Source: Methylococcales bacterium (GTDB lineage: Bacteria; Pseudomonadota; Gammaproteobacteria; Methylococcales; Methylomonadaceae). Taken from it: a DNA stretch of 64,000 nt. The position numbers were made by a program, and so were the translations under genes. This document shows positions 57,277 to 64,000 of the stretch, piece after piece. Position 1 is the stretch's first letter. Every line of letters begins with the position of its first letter. The notes below the pieces were generated by a model. The model did no database searches. It was not told the origin of the DNA and saw only the letters and a list, made by a program, of their open reading frames with translations. Location: the NCBI GenBank assembly GCA_026399015.1, contig JAPLRS010000031.1, positions 1-64,000 of the forward strand, given 5' to 3'.

Positions 57277-58430
57277 GTGAGCAATCAACTGTACAAGTTA
57301 AAGCTACAGTAAAGCCAGCACTAAACATAGCACGATTTCCATTAGTATCTGCTTCAACGATGACAGAAGAACCTGCACAAATTGAATGGCTAGTAGAAAA
57401 CTTCTTAGAGCAAGGAAGTTTAAATCTACTCTTTGGTGAACCCGCCTCAGGTAAATCACTATTTGCTCTAGAGTGGGGGTTCTGTATTGCTGCAGGTCTT
57501 GATTGGAATGGATATCGAACCCAACAAACTAAAGTAGTTATTATTGCAGGTGAAGGACATTCTGGTATGCAACGCAGACTAAAGGCGCTAGAGCATAAAT
57601 ACAAGATGAGCTCACCAGAAAGTTTGTTCATCAGTAAAACTCCTGCTCAACTATTAGATGAAGAAAATGCAAGATTTGTAGCTAGAAGTATTGATGCTCT
57701 GTGCTCTAATGCTGGACTAGTAATTATTGATACTTTACATAGAAATATGGACGGAGATGAAAACAGCAGTAAAGATATTGCAATATTTATTAAACATATA
57801 GATCATTTCTTTAAACCACATGGAGCAGCAGTTCTTGTTGTTCATCATAGTGGTCATGGTAATAAAGATAGAAGTCGAGGAAGCAGTGCAATAAGAGCAT
57901 CAATGGATGCTGAGTTCTCAGCTAAAAAGGCAAAAGAAGTTATAACGTTAACATGCCATAAAGCTAAAGATTTTGAAGAAGCTGAACCATTAAATTTTAC
58001 TTTAAAACCTATAGAGCTGGAATGGTTAACTAGTGATGGTGATCCAATGACAAGTGTTTATTTAGAACCTGCAGTTGAATCCATAGTTAGTAAAGCTAGC
58101 TCATCCTTTGCCAATTCTATAAAGCTTAAAGAGTTTGATTCTGCACTATTAAAGTATGGCTTAGAACCACCAGAAGATATAAAGCTAAAGTTTAGCTACT
58201 TCAATACACCTCTTGGCCAGACTAAAAAGATTATTACTATTAAAGACTGGAGGAGTTTGGTTTATGCTACTAATAAGGAGAAAGGTAAAACCCAAAATGC
58301 GTTGCGTGTGGCGTTTAATAGAGATAAAAAAAAGCTAGTTGAGCAGGGCCATATTGTTGAAGTTGATGGTTATGCTTGGCGAGAGTTTAAGCCCGAAGAC
58401 GCGAACAGCGAACAAAACGAACAAAAGTGA
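57273..58430 (+). CDS. RepA-like AAA ATPase / putative replicative helicase
   Basis: The 385-residue protein has Walker A GEPASGKS (55-62), the helper region VVIIAGEGHSGMQRRL, Walker B LVIIDTLHRNMDGDE near 150, and VLVVHHSGHGNKDRSRGSSAIRA near 190-210. This is the AAA_25/RepA pattern of hexameric helicases in plasmids and mobile elements. The C-terminal part (GKTQNALRVAFNRDKKKLVEQG) looks like a winged helix. It probably starts replication of the excised element. Confidence 0.88.
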   Translation: MSEQSTVQVKATVKPALNIARFPLVSASTMTEEPAQIEWLVENFLEQGSLNLLFGEPASGKSLFALEWGFCIAAGLDWNGYRTQQTKVVIIAGEGHSGMQRRLKALEHKYKMSSPESLFISKTPAQLLDEENARFVARSIDALCSNAGLVIIDTLHRNMDGDENSSKDIAIFIKHIDHFFKPHGAAVLVVHHSGHGNKDRSRGSSAIRASMDAEFSAKKAKEVITLTCHKAKDFEEAEPLNFTLKPIELEWLTSDGDPMTSVYLEPAVESIVSKASSSFANSIKLKEFDSALLKYGLEPPEDIKLKFSYFNTPLGQTKKIITIKDWRSLVYATNKEKGKTQNALRVAFNRDKKKLVEQGHIVEVDGYAWREFKPEDANSEQNEQK

Positions 58431-58832
58431 ACATTTGCTGGGGTTATAAGCGAACGACCATGAACACACTTCTTTAGAAGTGTTCATGTGTTCGTAACCG
58501 ATTTGCAATTTGCTTAACATGACTACTAATATAGCGACTAATAGTTAAATAACTCTTTAGCTATTAGTCGTTTTAGTATATGAAAAGTGTAAATCCATTA
58601 AAACTAATAATTTATCTAGGTACTGCTGGTTTTATGTTTGGAAAGGAGTATCTAAATATTAATTTTAAATTACAGCATTTAACCTATTACTAGCAAGAAC
58701 TTAACATTTATAACAAAGACTTAAGTCCTAATAAATAATTTGTTTATGAAAAATAATGCTTTATTAATTGATAACAATATTATTTAATACCCTCAAATAA
58801 TATTAACTTCTTATAAACAATGGGGTTCACTC
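58431..58832. other. Intergenic region after the RepA-like gene
   Basis: Four GAACA units at 7-9 base spacing cross the gene end (about 58404-58433). A hairpin follows at 58463-58486 and another at 58535-58570. Otherwise AT-rich with no gene. Confidence 0.55.
58535..58574 (+). terminator. Probable terminator of the AlpA-RepA operon
   Basis: CGACTAATAG (58535-58544) pairs with CTATTAGTCG (58561-58570), followed by TTTT. Confidence 0.5.
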
Positions 58833-59558
58833 ATGCACAACAAATTTTTATTAGTATTTAGCCTAATGATTATTGGCATTCATACTTCACAAGCTGCACT
58901 TATAGCTCGTGGTACTGATATGGTCTATGACGATGTGAATAACATCACTTGGGCGGCGGATGCCAACTTGTTTCAAACCCAAGCGGCGAGTAATCCTAAT
59001 TTAGTTAATGAAATTATAGCTGCCGATGGTTGAGTTATATATGATACACCCAACAGTAATAATGACCCAACGGGCATATACACTCTTACTTCAGCAGACT
59101 TTCGTGACAATACTGGCAAAATGACTTGGTGGGGAGCGCAGGCTTGGGCTAATCAATTAACTCTGGGAGGATTGGCCGGCTGGACATTACCAACCACAGT
59201 TCCTGCGGTCGGTTATAATCAAACCGGCAGTCAATTAGGTAATTTGTTTTATAACCAACTCGGTGGTGGAGGTACTTCCATCACCACAAACCATAATAAC
59301 AATTACAATTTGTTTTCTAACGTTCAGGATTTTTTGTACTGGTCGAGTACTGAGTGGGCACCCAATACGGACGGCGCGTGGCACTTCAGTACCTATCAGG
59401 GCTACCAAGAGGTCAGTGGTAAGTCTAGCGAGCTCTATGCATGGGCAGTACACGCAGGTGATGTTAGTACAACAGCCGTCCCATTACCAACAGCATATTG
59501 GTTATTTACCAGTGGCTTAATAGGTTTACTATCATTAAATCGCAAAAAAAAACACTAA
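58833..59558 (+). pseudogene. VPLP-CTERM DUF1566-like surface protein with an in-frame TGA
   Basis: A signal peptide (MHNKFLLVFSLMIIGIHTSQAAL) and DUF1566-like sequence (GTDMVYDDVNNITWAADANLF, MTWWGAQAWANQL, GLAGWTLPTT, YWSSTEW) lead to a C-terminal sorting signal AVPLPTAYWLFTSGLIGLL and RKKKH. The frame is unbroken except for one TGA at 59031-59033; the coding pattern continues directly after it. With readthrough the protein would have about 241 residues. Most likely a recent nonsense mutation; readthrough is possible. Confidence 0.8.
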
Positions 59559-59591
59559 TCAACATTATTTAATTTTAAATTTAAAATATTT

Positions 59592-60410
59592 ATGATAACT
59601 AGAATATTATTTATCTTCATAACCTTGCAAATTAACGGATGTGCCAGTCTCATGTTTAAAGGATGGGAACAAGTTAATGTCGTTGATAATCTAGATGATA
59701 AACATTGTGTCTTGGTTAAAAGCAATGACTCTTGTTTCAATAATGATAGAACTTGTCATATGAAGATGGCAACCTATTACAATGCAAATACTGTTTTGTA
59801 CAAATCATATCTATCAAGCTCAGATTATTATAATTGTGATACTTCTTCAAAAAGTAATGAGAAGCCTGTTTTATCTGAACCAACTTCAAAACAAGTTCCA
59901 GTTCCATCAGTTAAAATAATAGAAAATGAATTCGATAAAAATATTCAATTTAGAGGGATTTTAAGTAGCGAAATCAAAGATGCTTCAAGTGGAAAACAAG
60001 TTAAGGGGGATTTCTTTTTAAGAAGTTGGTTAGACAAAAATATTGGAACTGTTAAACATCAATTATATTTGGATACAAAGTATAAGTGGAGCTGGATCAA
60101 TTGGAATAGTGCTCATGCTGATGACACAAGTGTTTTTGAAACTACTAACATTTCATCAGATGTCGATTGTAAATCTGTATGTACATTTTATGAAACAATA
60201 GGAATTGAGATAACAGATGATTATTTAAAAAACAGATTAAATAATGGTTTTAGGATAAAAATAAGTGGTCACAGTGGAGATGAAATTATTATTCAACTTA
60301 CAACTGAACAAATAAAAGCACAATTAGATGCTATAAGTAGTAAATCTAAAGAATCAAACTTACCCACAGTTAGTAACAAAAAAGAACGAAAAGTAAAGGT
60401 TCAAAAGTAG
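59592..60410 (+). CDS. Probable lipoprotein of unknown function (272 residues)
   Basis: The N-terminus MITRILFIFITLQINGCAS has a short hydrophobic stretch and a lipobox-like INGC. The rest is polar, serine- and lysine-rich, with several cysteines (YNCDTSSKS, DVDCKSVCTFYE) and a lysine-rich tail. No family is recognised. It precedes a second lipoprotein gene by 28 bases. Confidence 0.65.
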   Translation: MITRILFIFITLQINGCASLMFKGWEQVNVVDNLDDKHCVLVKSNDSCFNNDRTCHMKMATYYNANTVLYKSYLSSSDYYNCDTSSKSNEKPVLSEPTSKQVPVPSVKIIENEFDKNIQFRGILSSEIKDASSGKQVKGDFFLRSWLDKNIGTVKHQLYLDTKYKWSWINWNSAHADDTSVFETTNISSDVDCKSVCTFYETIGIEITDDYLKNRLNNGFRIKISGHSGDEIIIQLTTEQIKAQLDAISSKSKESNLPTVSNKKERKVKVQK

Positions 60411-60438
60411 CAATAACTTCATCCATCTATAGTAATTT

Positions 60439-61176
60439 ATGAAAAAAGAAATACATAAAGTCATTGGTATATTGAAAATATTAAGCACTCTGTTAATTGT
60501 TACTTTATTAACTGGTTGCATGGAAAAAGAACTAGTAGGGGAGGTTTTTATTGTTACCAATAGTGGGCAGAGTGTTAAGCTTGGTTTAGTAGATGTTATC
60601 GCAATCTCTGAGAATAATATAAGGAATTGCATAAAAGAAAAAAAACCACAATGGATAGAAAAAAATAATGTAATAACAAAAGAATATTTAACAAATAAAG
60701 AGTATTATGAAAATCATAAGTCTCTTATACATACACTTCAAGTTATTATCGAAATGCATATGGAGCTTTTAGCAGCAGGACATATAGACACTGCAGAACA
60801 AGCTAAAAATAATGAAAATGACGTCAAATATCTTCACGAGTTAGAGGTACAATTTGAAGAACTTTCAGAAAAGTTTAATAAAATAAAGATGGTGTATGAT
60901 AACTACCAAAAAGGAGATTTTTTATTAGAGTGTATTACGAATAATACACTTGCAAAATCGACTACAAATGCTGATGGTAAATTCGCAATTAAAGTACCTA
61001 ATGAGAAAGTTGCTATGTATGCATTTAGTAAAAGAAAAGTTTTCGATGAAACAGAAGTATATTATTGGCTTAATTGGGTAGATAAGGATGAAAACAATAT
61101 TATTATCTCAAACAATAACACCTATGAAACATCATGCCCTAGTTGTATAGTTAAATTAAGCGAATTAACTAATTAA
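60439..61176 (+). CDS. Lipoprotein with carboxypeptidase-regulatory-like domain (245 residues)
   Basis: A signal peptide ends in the lipobox LLTGCMEK. GEVFIVTNSGQSVKLGLVDVIAIS and the late TTNADGKFAIKVPNEKVAMYAFSKRKVF flank a long helical insert of about 110 residues, as in a family of bacterial lipoproteins with a split transthyretin-like fold. It should sit on the outer or inner membrane. Partner of the gene before it; role unknown. Confidence 0.7.
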   Translation: MKKEIHKVIGILKILSTLLIVTLLTGCMEKELVGEVFIVTNSGQSVKLGLVDVIAISENNIRNCIKEKKPQWIEKNNVITKEYLTNKEYYENHKSLIHTLQVIIEMHMELLAAGHIDTAEQAKNNENDVKYLHELEVQFEELSEKFNKIKMVYDNYQKGDFLLECITNNTLAKSTTNADGKFAIKVPNEKVAMYAFSKRKVFDETEVYYWLNWVDKDENNIIISNNNTYETSCPSCIVKLSELTN

Positions 61177-61478
61177 AGATTGGATATTAGGATCGTATTA
61201 ACTAGGATAACAACCTTAATATTTGTATTAATACTATAACTTGAAAATGGTTTTATAAAAAACTTGGAAGGTGCAAAATACTAGCCTATTAGTGTCACGC
61301 AATCCAATAAAAGACTAGAAGTACCTTGCTTCACTTCGAAACAAGTTATCTTACAAGCAACCATGACATTAGTTGGTTGTAGTGGGTTGGGCTATTTTTT
61401 AATACTGGTAAAGTAGGGAAAAAGTTTCAATAAAATTTATAGATGTTTATTTGTTTGCTTGGGGTAAGATATGAATTT

Positions 61479-61498
61479 GTGACACGATTAGTGATACG
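61479..61498 (+). repeat. 20-base direct repeat, right copy
   Basis: GTGACACGATTAGTGATACG is identical to 54664-54683 by the integrase gene. Confidence 0.85.
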
Positions 61499-61549
61499 GC
61501 TTACGTGTTATTAATATTTTTATATATAAAACATATAATTATTTTCCAA

Positions 61550-61571
61550 TTCAAGTCCGGCCGCCGTACCA
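61550..61571 (+). repeat. attR: degenerate tRNA 3' end copy
   Basis: TTCAAGTCCGGCCGCCG followed by TACCA matches attL except for one missing G. The base before it differs from the tRNA, as expected at a right junction. Confidence 0.85.
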
Positions 61572-61576
61572 TATAC

Positions 61577-61612
61577 AAAAACCCGCAAGCCGAAAGGCTT
61601 AGCGGGTTTTTT
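61577..61612 (+). terminator. Terminator next to attR
   Basis: AAAACCCGC and GCGGGTTTT with an inner AGCC/GGCT stem and T run closely resemble the terminator after tRNA-Leu, so this is probably the displaced original tRNA terminator. Confidence 0.75.
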
Positions 61613-61642
61613 ATTGATATTTATTTGAAGATATATGCAAGT

Positions 61643-61660
61643 CCGGCGGCCGGACTTGAA
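61643..61660 (-). repeat. Third, inverted copy of the att core
   Basis: On the minus strand TTCAAGTCCGGCCGCCGG is identical to the tRNA end. It lies in a palindrome (61638-61646 with 61650-61658). It suggests an earlier insertion or rearrangement. Confidence 0.7.
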
Positions 61661-61774
61661 TCGGTTCGTGAATTTGGAATTTATTTAAATACTTTCAATA
61701 GGATAGGATCAATTAGATGTCAGGCTTTAACTTTATATAGAAAATTTTAACTTAACATCATAAGGTATAGATTT

Positions 61775-62422
61775 TTATTCCTTCCATTTAATATCAGTAC
61801 TTTTAAGGCTGCCTTTTAAGAACAGATCAGTACTTTGGCGTACCCAAATATCAATTTCATCTTGAGTGGGTGGTTTTTGAATACCTAGTTGGAGTTTTTG
61901 TAAGCGTTCATTACGTAAGCAACTTAAAAAATGATCGGCGAGTATGTGCGGGTCTTGAGCAGTAAAATAGCCTAGTTGCTGAAATTTTATAAAGAATTCT
62001 TCTAATTGATTTAGAGTACGTTGCGGTCCTTGCGCATAAAATTGTATTGCAAGATCAGGGAAACGTAACGATTCTCCCATCATAATACTACGCATTCTTA
62101 ATACTTCAGGTTGCGTAATTCCAGTTATAAATTGTTTGCCAAAGGCAATTAAGGCGGCTTCAGGATGTCCTGTTAGCGTGTTTTCATCTGCTAATTTACT
62201 AACAAAAGGGTCGCTGTAGCGTTTGATGACTGCTCCAAATAACCCGGCTTTACCTTCAAATTCATTGTAAAGCGTACGCATTGATACGCGTGCGGTTTTG
62301 GCAATACTTTCTAGACTAACACTTCCGTAGCCATTTTCTAAAAAAAGCACCAGAGCTGCATCTAGTATTCGATGACGGCTTGATGCTTCTTCGCCTTTTC
62401 GTGGTCGTCCACATTTAATCAT
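61775..62422 (-). CDS. TetR/AcrR-family repressor
   Basis: The 215-residue protein has an N-terminal helix-turn-helix (ILDAALVLFLENGYGSVS, SIAKTARVSMRTLYNEFEGK) and a helical ligand-binding domain. It diverges from the RND efflux genes with a 104-base gap, so it most likely represses them. Confidence 0.92.
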   Translation of the reverse strand: MIKCGRPRKGEEASSRHRILDAALVLFLENGYGSVSLESIAKTARVSMRTLYNEFEGKAGLFGAVIKRYSDPFVSKLADENTLTGHPEAALIAFGKQFITGITQPEVLRMRSIMMGESLRFPDLAIQFYAQGPQRTLNQLEEFFIKFQQLGYFTAQDPHILADHFLSCLRNERLQKLQLGIQKPPTQDEIDIWVRQSTDLFLKGSLKSTDIKWKE

Positions 62423-62460
62423 GGCGTATTAAAAACATAAGTTGATATGGCATTAAATAA

Positions 62461-62492
62461 TACCGTAAATTATAATGGTAAGGTATATTACC
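62461..62492. promoter_or_regulatory. Possible TetR operator
   Basis: TACC (62461-62464), GGTA (62477-62480) and TACC (62489-62492) half-sites are spaced in the divergent tetR/efflux gap, forming two overlapping imperfect palindromes. Confidence 0.4.
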
Positions 62493-62526
62493 GTTTAATT
62501 TTATTTAGGATTATCAGGCTTAAAAC

Positions 62527-63702
62527 ATGCATAAAAGAACATTTATTAAGATATTACAAGGTGGATTAATCCTATTTTTATCTATTGTAATCGTCGCTTG
62601 TGATAGTCCGTCCTCTAATATACCACCATTAACTACGCCACCCGCTAACGTCAAAATTGCGAACCCCATAGTGCAAAATGTCACGGAATGGGATGAATAT
62701 ACGGGGCATATCGAATCAACTAACTCAGTTGATATTCGTGCTAGAGTGAGTGGATATTTACAAAGTGTCAATTTTAAAGCGGGTTCTAAAGTTAAAAAAG
62801 GTGATTTGTTATTTGAGATTGATCCTAAACCTTTTAGCGCACAATTACAGTATGCACAAGCTGAACTAGATAGAGCAAAAGCCAAGCGAGATTTAGCTAA
62901 AAATGATTTAGATCGAGCTGAACATTTATTTAAAGAGAAAGCCATTTCTGCCGAAGAATATGATGCGCGTAGTAAAGGGGCGCGTGAAACTTTGGCGGGT
63001 GTGGAATCTGCACAAGCTAACCTAGAAACGGCTAAGTTAAATTTAGAATATACCAGAATACGTGCGCCAATTGATGGTCGTATTGGCCGAGAGTTAATAA
63101 CTGCGGGTAACTTAGTAAGCGGTGGTGGAGTGGAGCCGACTTTATTAACCTTTATAGTCTCTACTGACCCAGTCTATGTGTATGTCGATGTTGATGAGCA
63201 ATTGGCACTTAAGTATCGTCGTCAGGTAATGGGTGCAAATAAAAAGTCTGCTGTGATAGAGCAAATATCGGCTCAGTTAGCACTCTCTGACGATATTGGT
63301 TTTCCTTATAAAGGCATCATTGATTATAGTTCGCCACGAGCTGATATTAAAACCGGTACCGTTTCAATGCGGGGTGTCTTTGCAAACGTTGGTGATTTAC
63401 TGAGTCCGGGTTATTTTGCGCGTTTGCGCGTGCAAGCTAGTTTACCTTATTCGGCATTGTTGTTGCCTGATAGGGCTATTGCTACCGATCAATCGAAACA
63501 CTTTGTGTGGGTAATGACTCAGGAGCAAAAAGTTGAGTACCGTTCGATAGAGTTAGGAGCTCACATAGGAACGTCACGAGTCATTTCTAGTGGTTTAAAA
63601 CCAGAAGAATGGGTAGTGATTGAGGGCTTGGCAAAGTTGATGCCTAGTCGCTCGGTTAATCCGGAGCGTATCAAATTAGTAGCAGAAAAAGGTGCAATGT
63701 AA
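62527..63702 (+). CDS. RND efflux periplasmic adaptor (AcrA/MexA-like)
   Basis: The adaptor links an inner-membrane RND pump to an outer-membrane channel. The 391-residue lipoprotein has lipobox IVAC, a lipoyl-like half motif ([32 protein letters not shown]), a coiled-coil hairpin and the matching half ([22 protein letters not shown]). The pump gene follows after 2 bases. Confidence 0.94.
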   Translation: MHKRTFIKILQGGLILFLSIVIVACDSPSSNIPPLTTPPANVKIANPIVQNVTEWDEYTGHIESTNSVDIRARVSGYLQSVNFKAGSKVKKGDLLFEIDPKPFSAQLQYAQAELDRAKAKRDLAKNDLDRAEHLFKEKAISAEEYDARSKGARETLAGVESAQANLETAKLNLEYTRIRAPIDGRIGRELITAGNLVSGGGVEPTLLTFIVSTDPVYVYVDVDEQLALKYRRQVMGANKKSAVIEQISAQLALSDDIGFPYKGIIDYSSPRADIKTGTVSMRGVFANVGDLLSPGYFARLRVQASLPYSALLLPDRAIATDQSKHFVWVMTQEQKVEYRSIELGAHIGTSRVISSGLKPEEWVVIEGLAKLMPSRSVNPERIKLVAEKGAM

Positions 63703-63704
63703 CA

Positions 63705-64000
63705 ATGAATAGATTTGCACATTTTTTTATTGATAGGCCCATATTCGCGGCTGTTTTATCTATTTTAATCGTCTTGGTTGGTGGCTTAGCACTGATTACT
63801 TTGCCCATTGCACAATACCCTGAAATAGCCCCACCTACCGTTTTAATTAGCACAACTTATGCAGGTGCAAACGCAAAAGTAGTTGCTGATACGGTAGCGA
63901 CTCCCATTGAGCAAGAGGTTAATGGGGTTGAAGATATGTTGTATATGTCTTCACAATCGACTAATAGTGGCAACATGGCTTTAACAATTGCCTTTAAGCC
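63705..64000 (+). CDS. RND multidrug efflux pump, N-terminal part (AcrB/MexB-like)
   Basis: The first 98 codons are visible before the window ends. [36 protein letters not shown] and [19 protein letters not shown] are the classic start of HAE1-type RND pumps: cytoplasmic helix, first membrane segment, periplasmic porter. The full protein should have about 1040 residues. Confidence 0.95.
   Translation, partial: MNRFAHFFIDRPIFAAVLSILIVLVGGLALITLPIAQYPEIAPPTVLISTTYAGANAKVVADTVATPIEQEVNGVEDMLYMSSQSTNSGNMALTIAFK

Larger units (their letters stand above)
54528..61571. mobile_element. Integrative element in the tRNA-Leu(GAG) 3' end
   Basis: A P4-type integrase gene starts 175 bases after the tRNA, and the last 23 bases of the tRNA recur at 61550-61571 with one base missing. 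Between them lie AlpA-like and RepA-like genes, atypical low-GC DNA, and accessory genes. A 20-base direct repeat near both ends adds support. The element spans about 7 kb. No capsid, conjugation or relaxase gene is visible, so it resembles a satellite or a decayed island. Confidence 0.85.
61177..61774. other. Right end of the element and gap before tetR
   Basis: This 598-base stretch has no real gene. It holds the second 20-base arm repeat (61479-61498), attR (61550-61571), a terminator hairpin (61577-61612) and an inverted third core copy (61643-61660). Confidence 0.75.

Noticed and set aside
61505-61750. Open frame of 81 codons
   Set aside because: It runs through attR, the terminator hairpin and the inverted core copy and has no ribosome site.

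Overview
The window looks like chromosome of an AT-rich gammaproteobacterium. The housekeeping gene orders (carA-carB-greA, yhbY/rlmE-ftsH, glmM-tpiA-secG-tRNA-Leu(GAG), surA-lptD diverging from amgK-murU, ubiG-mupP-yciK) are gammaproteobacterial. Two VPLP/PEP-CTERM-type surface proteins, a DUF3683 FAD/Fe-S oxidoreductase and split dihydroxyacetone kinase subunits would fit a methanotroph-like member of the Methylococcales; that placement is an inference, not proven by any methane or methanol oxidation gene here.

Layout. 1-11.3 kb: a probable anti-phage/restriction-like operon, made of the 3' part of an adenine-specific DNA methylase, a DUF2442 protein, a 2098-residue DEAD/DEAH helicase with many zinc-binding cysteines, a DUF1998-type segment and a nuclease-like C-terminus (Druantia DruE / DISARM-like), and a RelE-like domain fused to a UvrD-type helicase. 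11.3-12.9 kb: a Sel1-repeat gene broken by one frameshift. 13.0-17.3 kb: sbcC/sbcD. 17.3-21.9 kb: two small unknown genes and a giant GlcD/GlcF-like fusion. 22.1-24.1 kb: a VPLP-CTERM protein with an RTX-repeat protein. 24.4-30 kb: retropepsin-like protease, a stand-alone DbpA-type RNA-binding protein, surA, lptD. 29.9-31.6 kb: amgK-murU (cell-wall recycling). 31.6-34.2 kb: VanZ-like protein, exopolysaccharide-priming transferase, ferredoxin, coaD. 34.5-38.6 kb: VOC protein, dhaL, dhaK, HAD-IIA phosphatase, moaE, moaD, moaC. 38.7-43.2 kb: lpxD, ubiG, mupP, yciK-like SDR, sufT, 2OG-Fe(II) oxygenase. 43.7-54.5 kb: carAB, greA, yhbY, rlmE, ftsH, glmM, tpiA, secG, tRNA-Leu. 54.5-61.6 kb: an integrative element inserted in the tRNA-Leu 3' end (integrase, candidate small RNA, AlpA-type regulator, RepA-like ATPase, a stop-interrupted surface protein, two lipoproteins), closed by a degenerate copy of the tRNA end. 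61.8-64 kb: tetR diverging from a MexAB/AcrAB-type RND efflux operon that runs off the window.

How it fits together. Much of the core is envelope biogenesis: LptD/SurA, LpxD, GlmM, exopolysaccharide priming, and a MupP-AmgK-MurU route that returns MurNAc to UDP-MurNAc. The two accessory blocks, the helicase/methylase operon at the left edge and the tRNA-borne island at 54.5-61.6 kb, hold the least explained content. Positions of motifs were counted by eye and may be off by a few residues; family names come from recognised motifs, not database searches.
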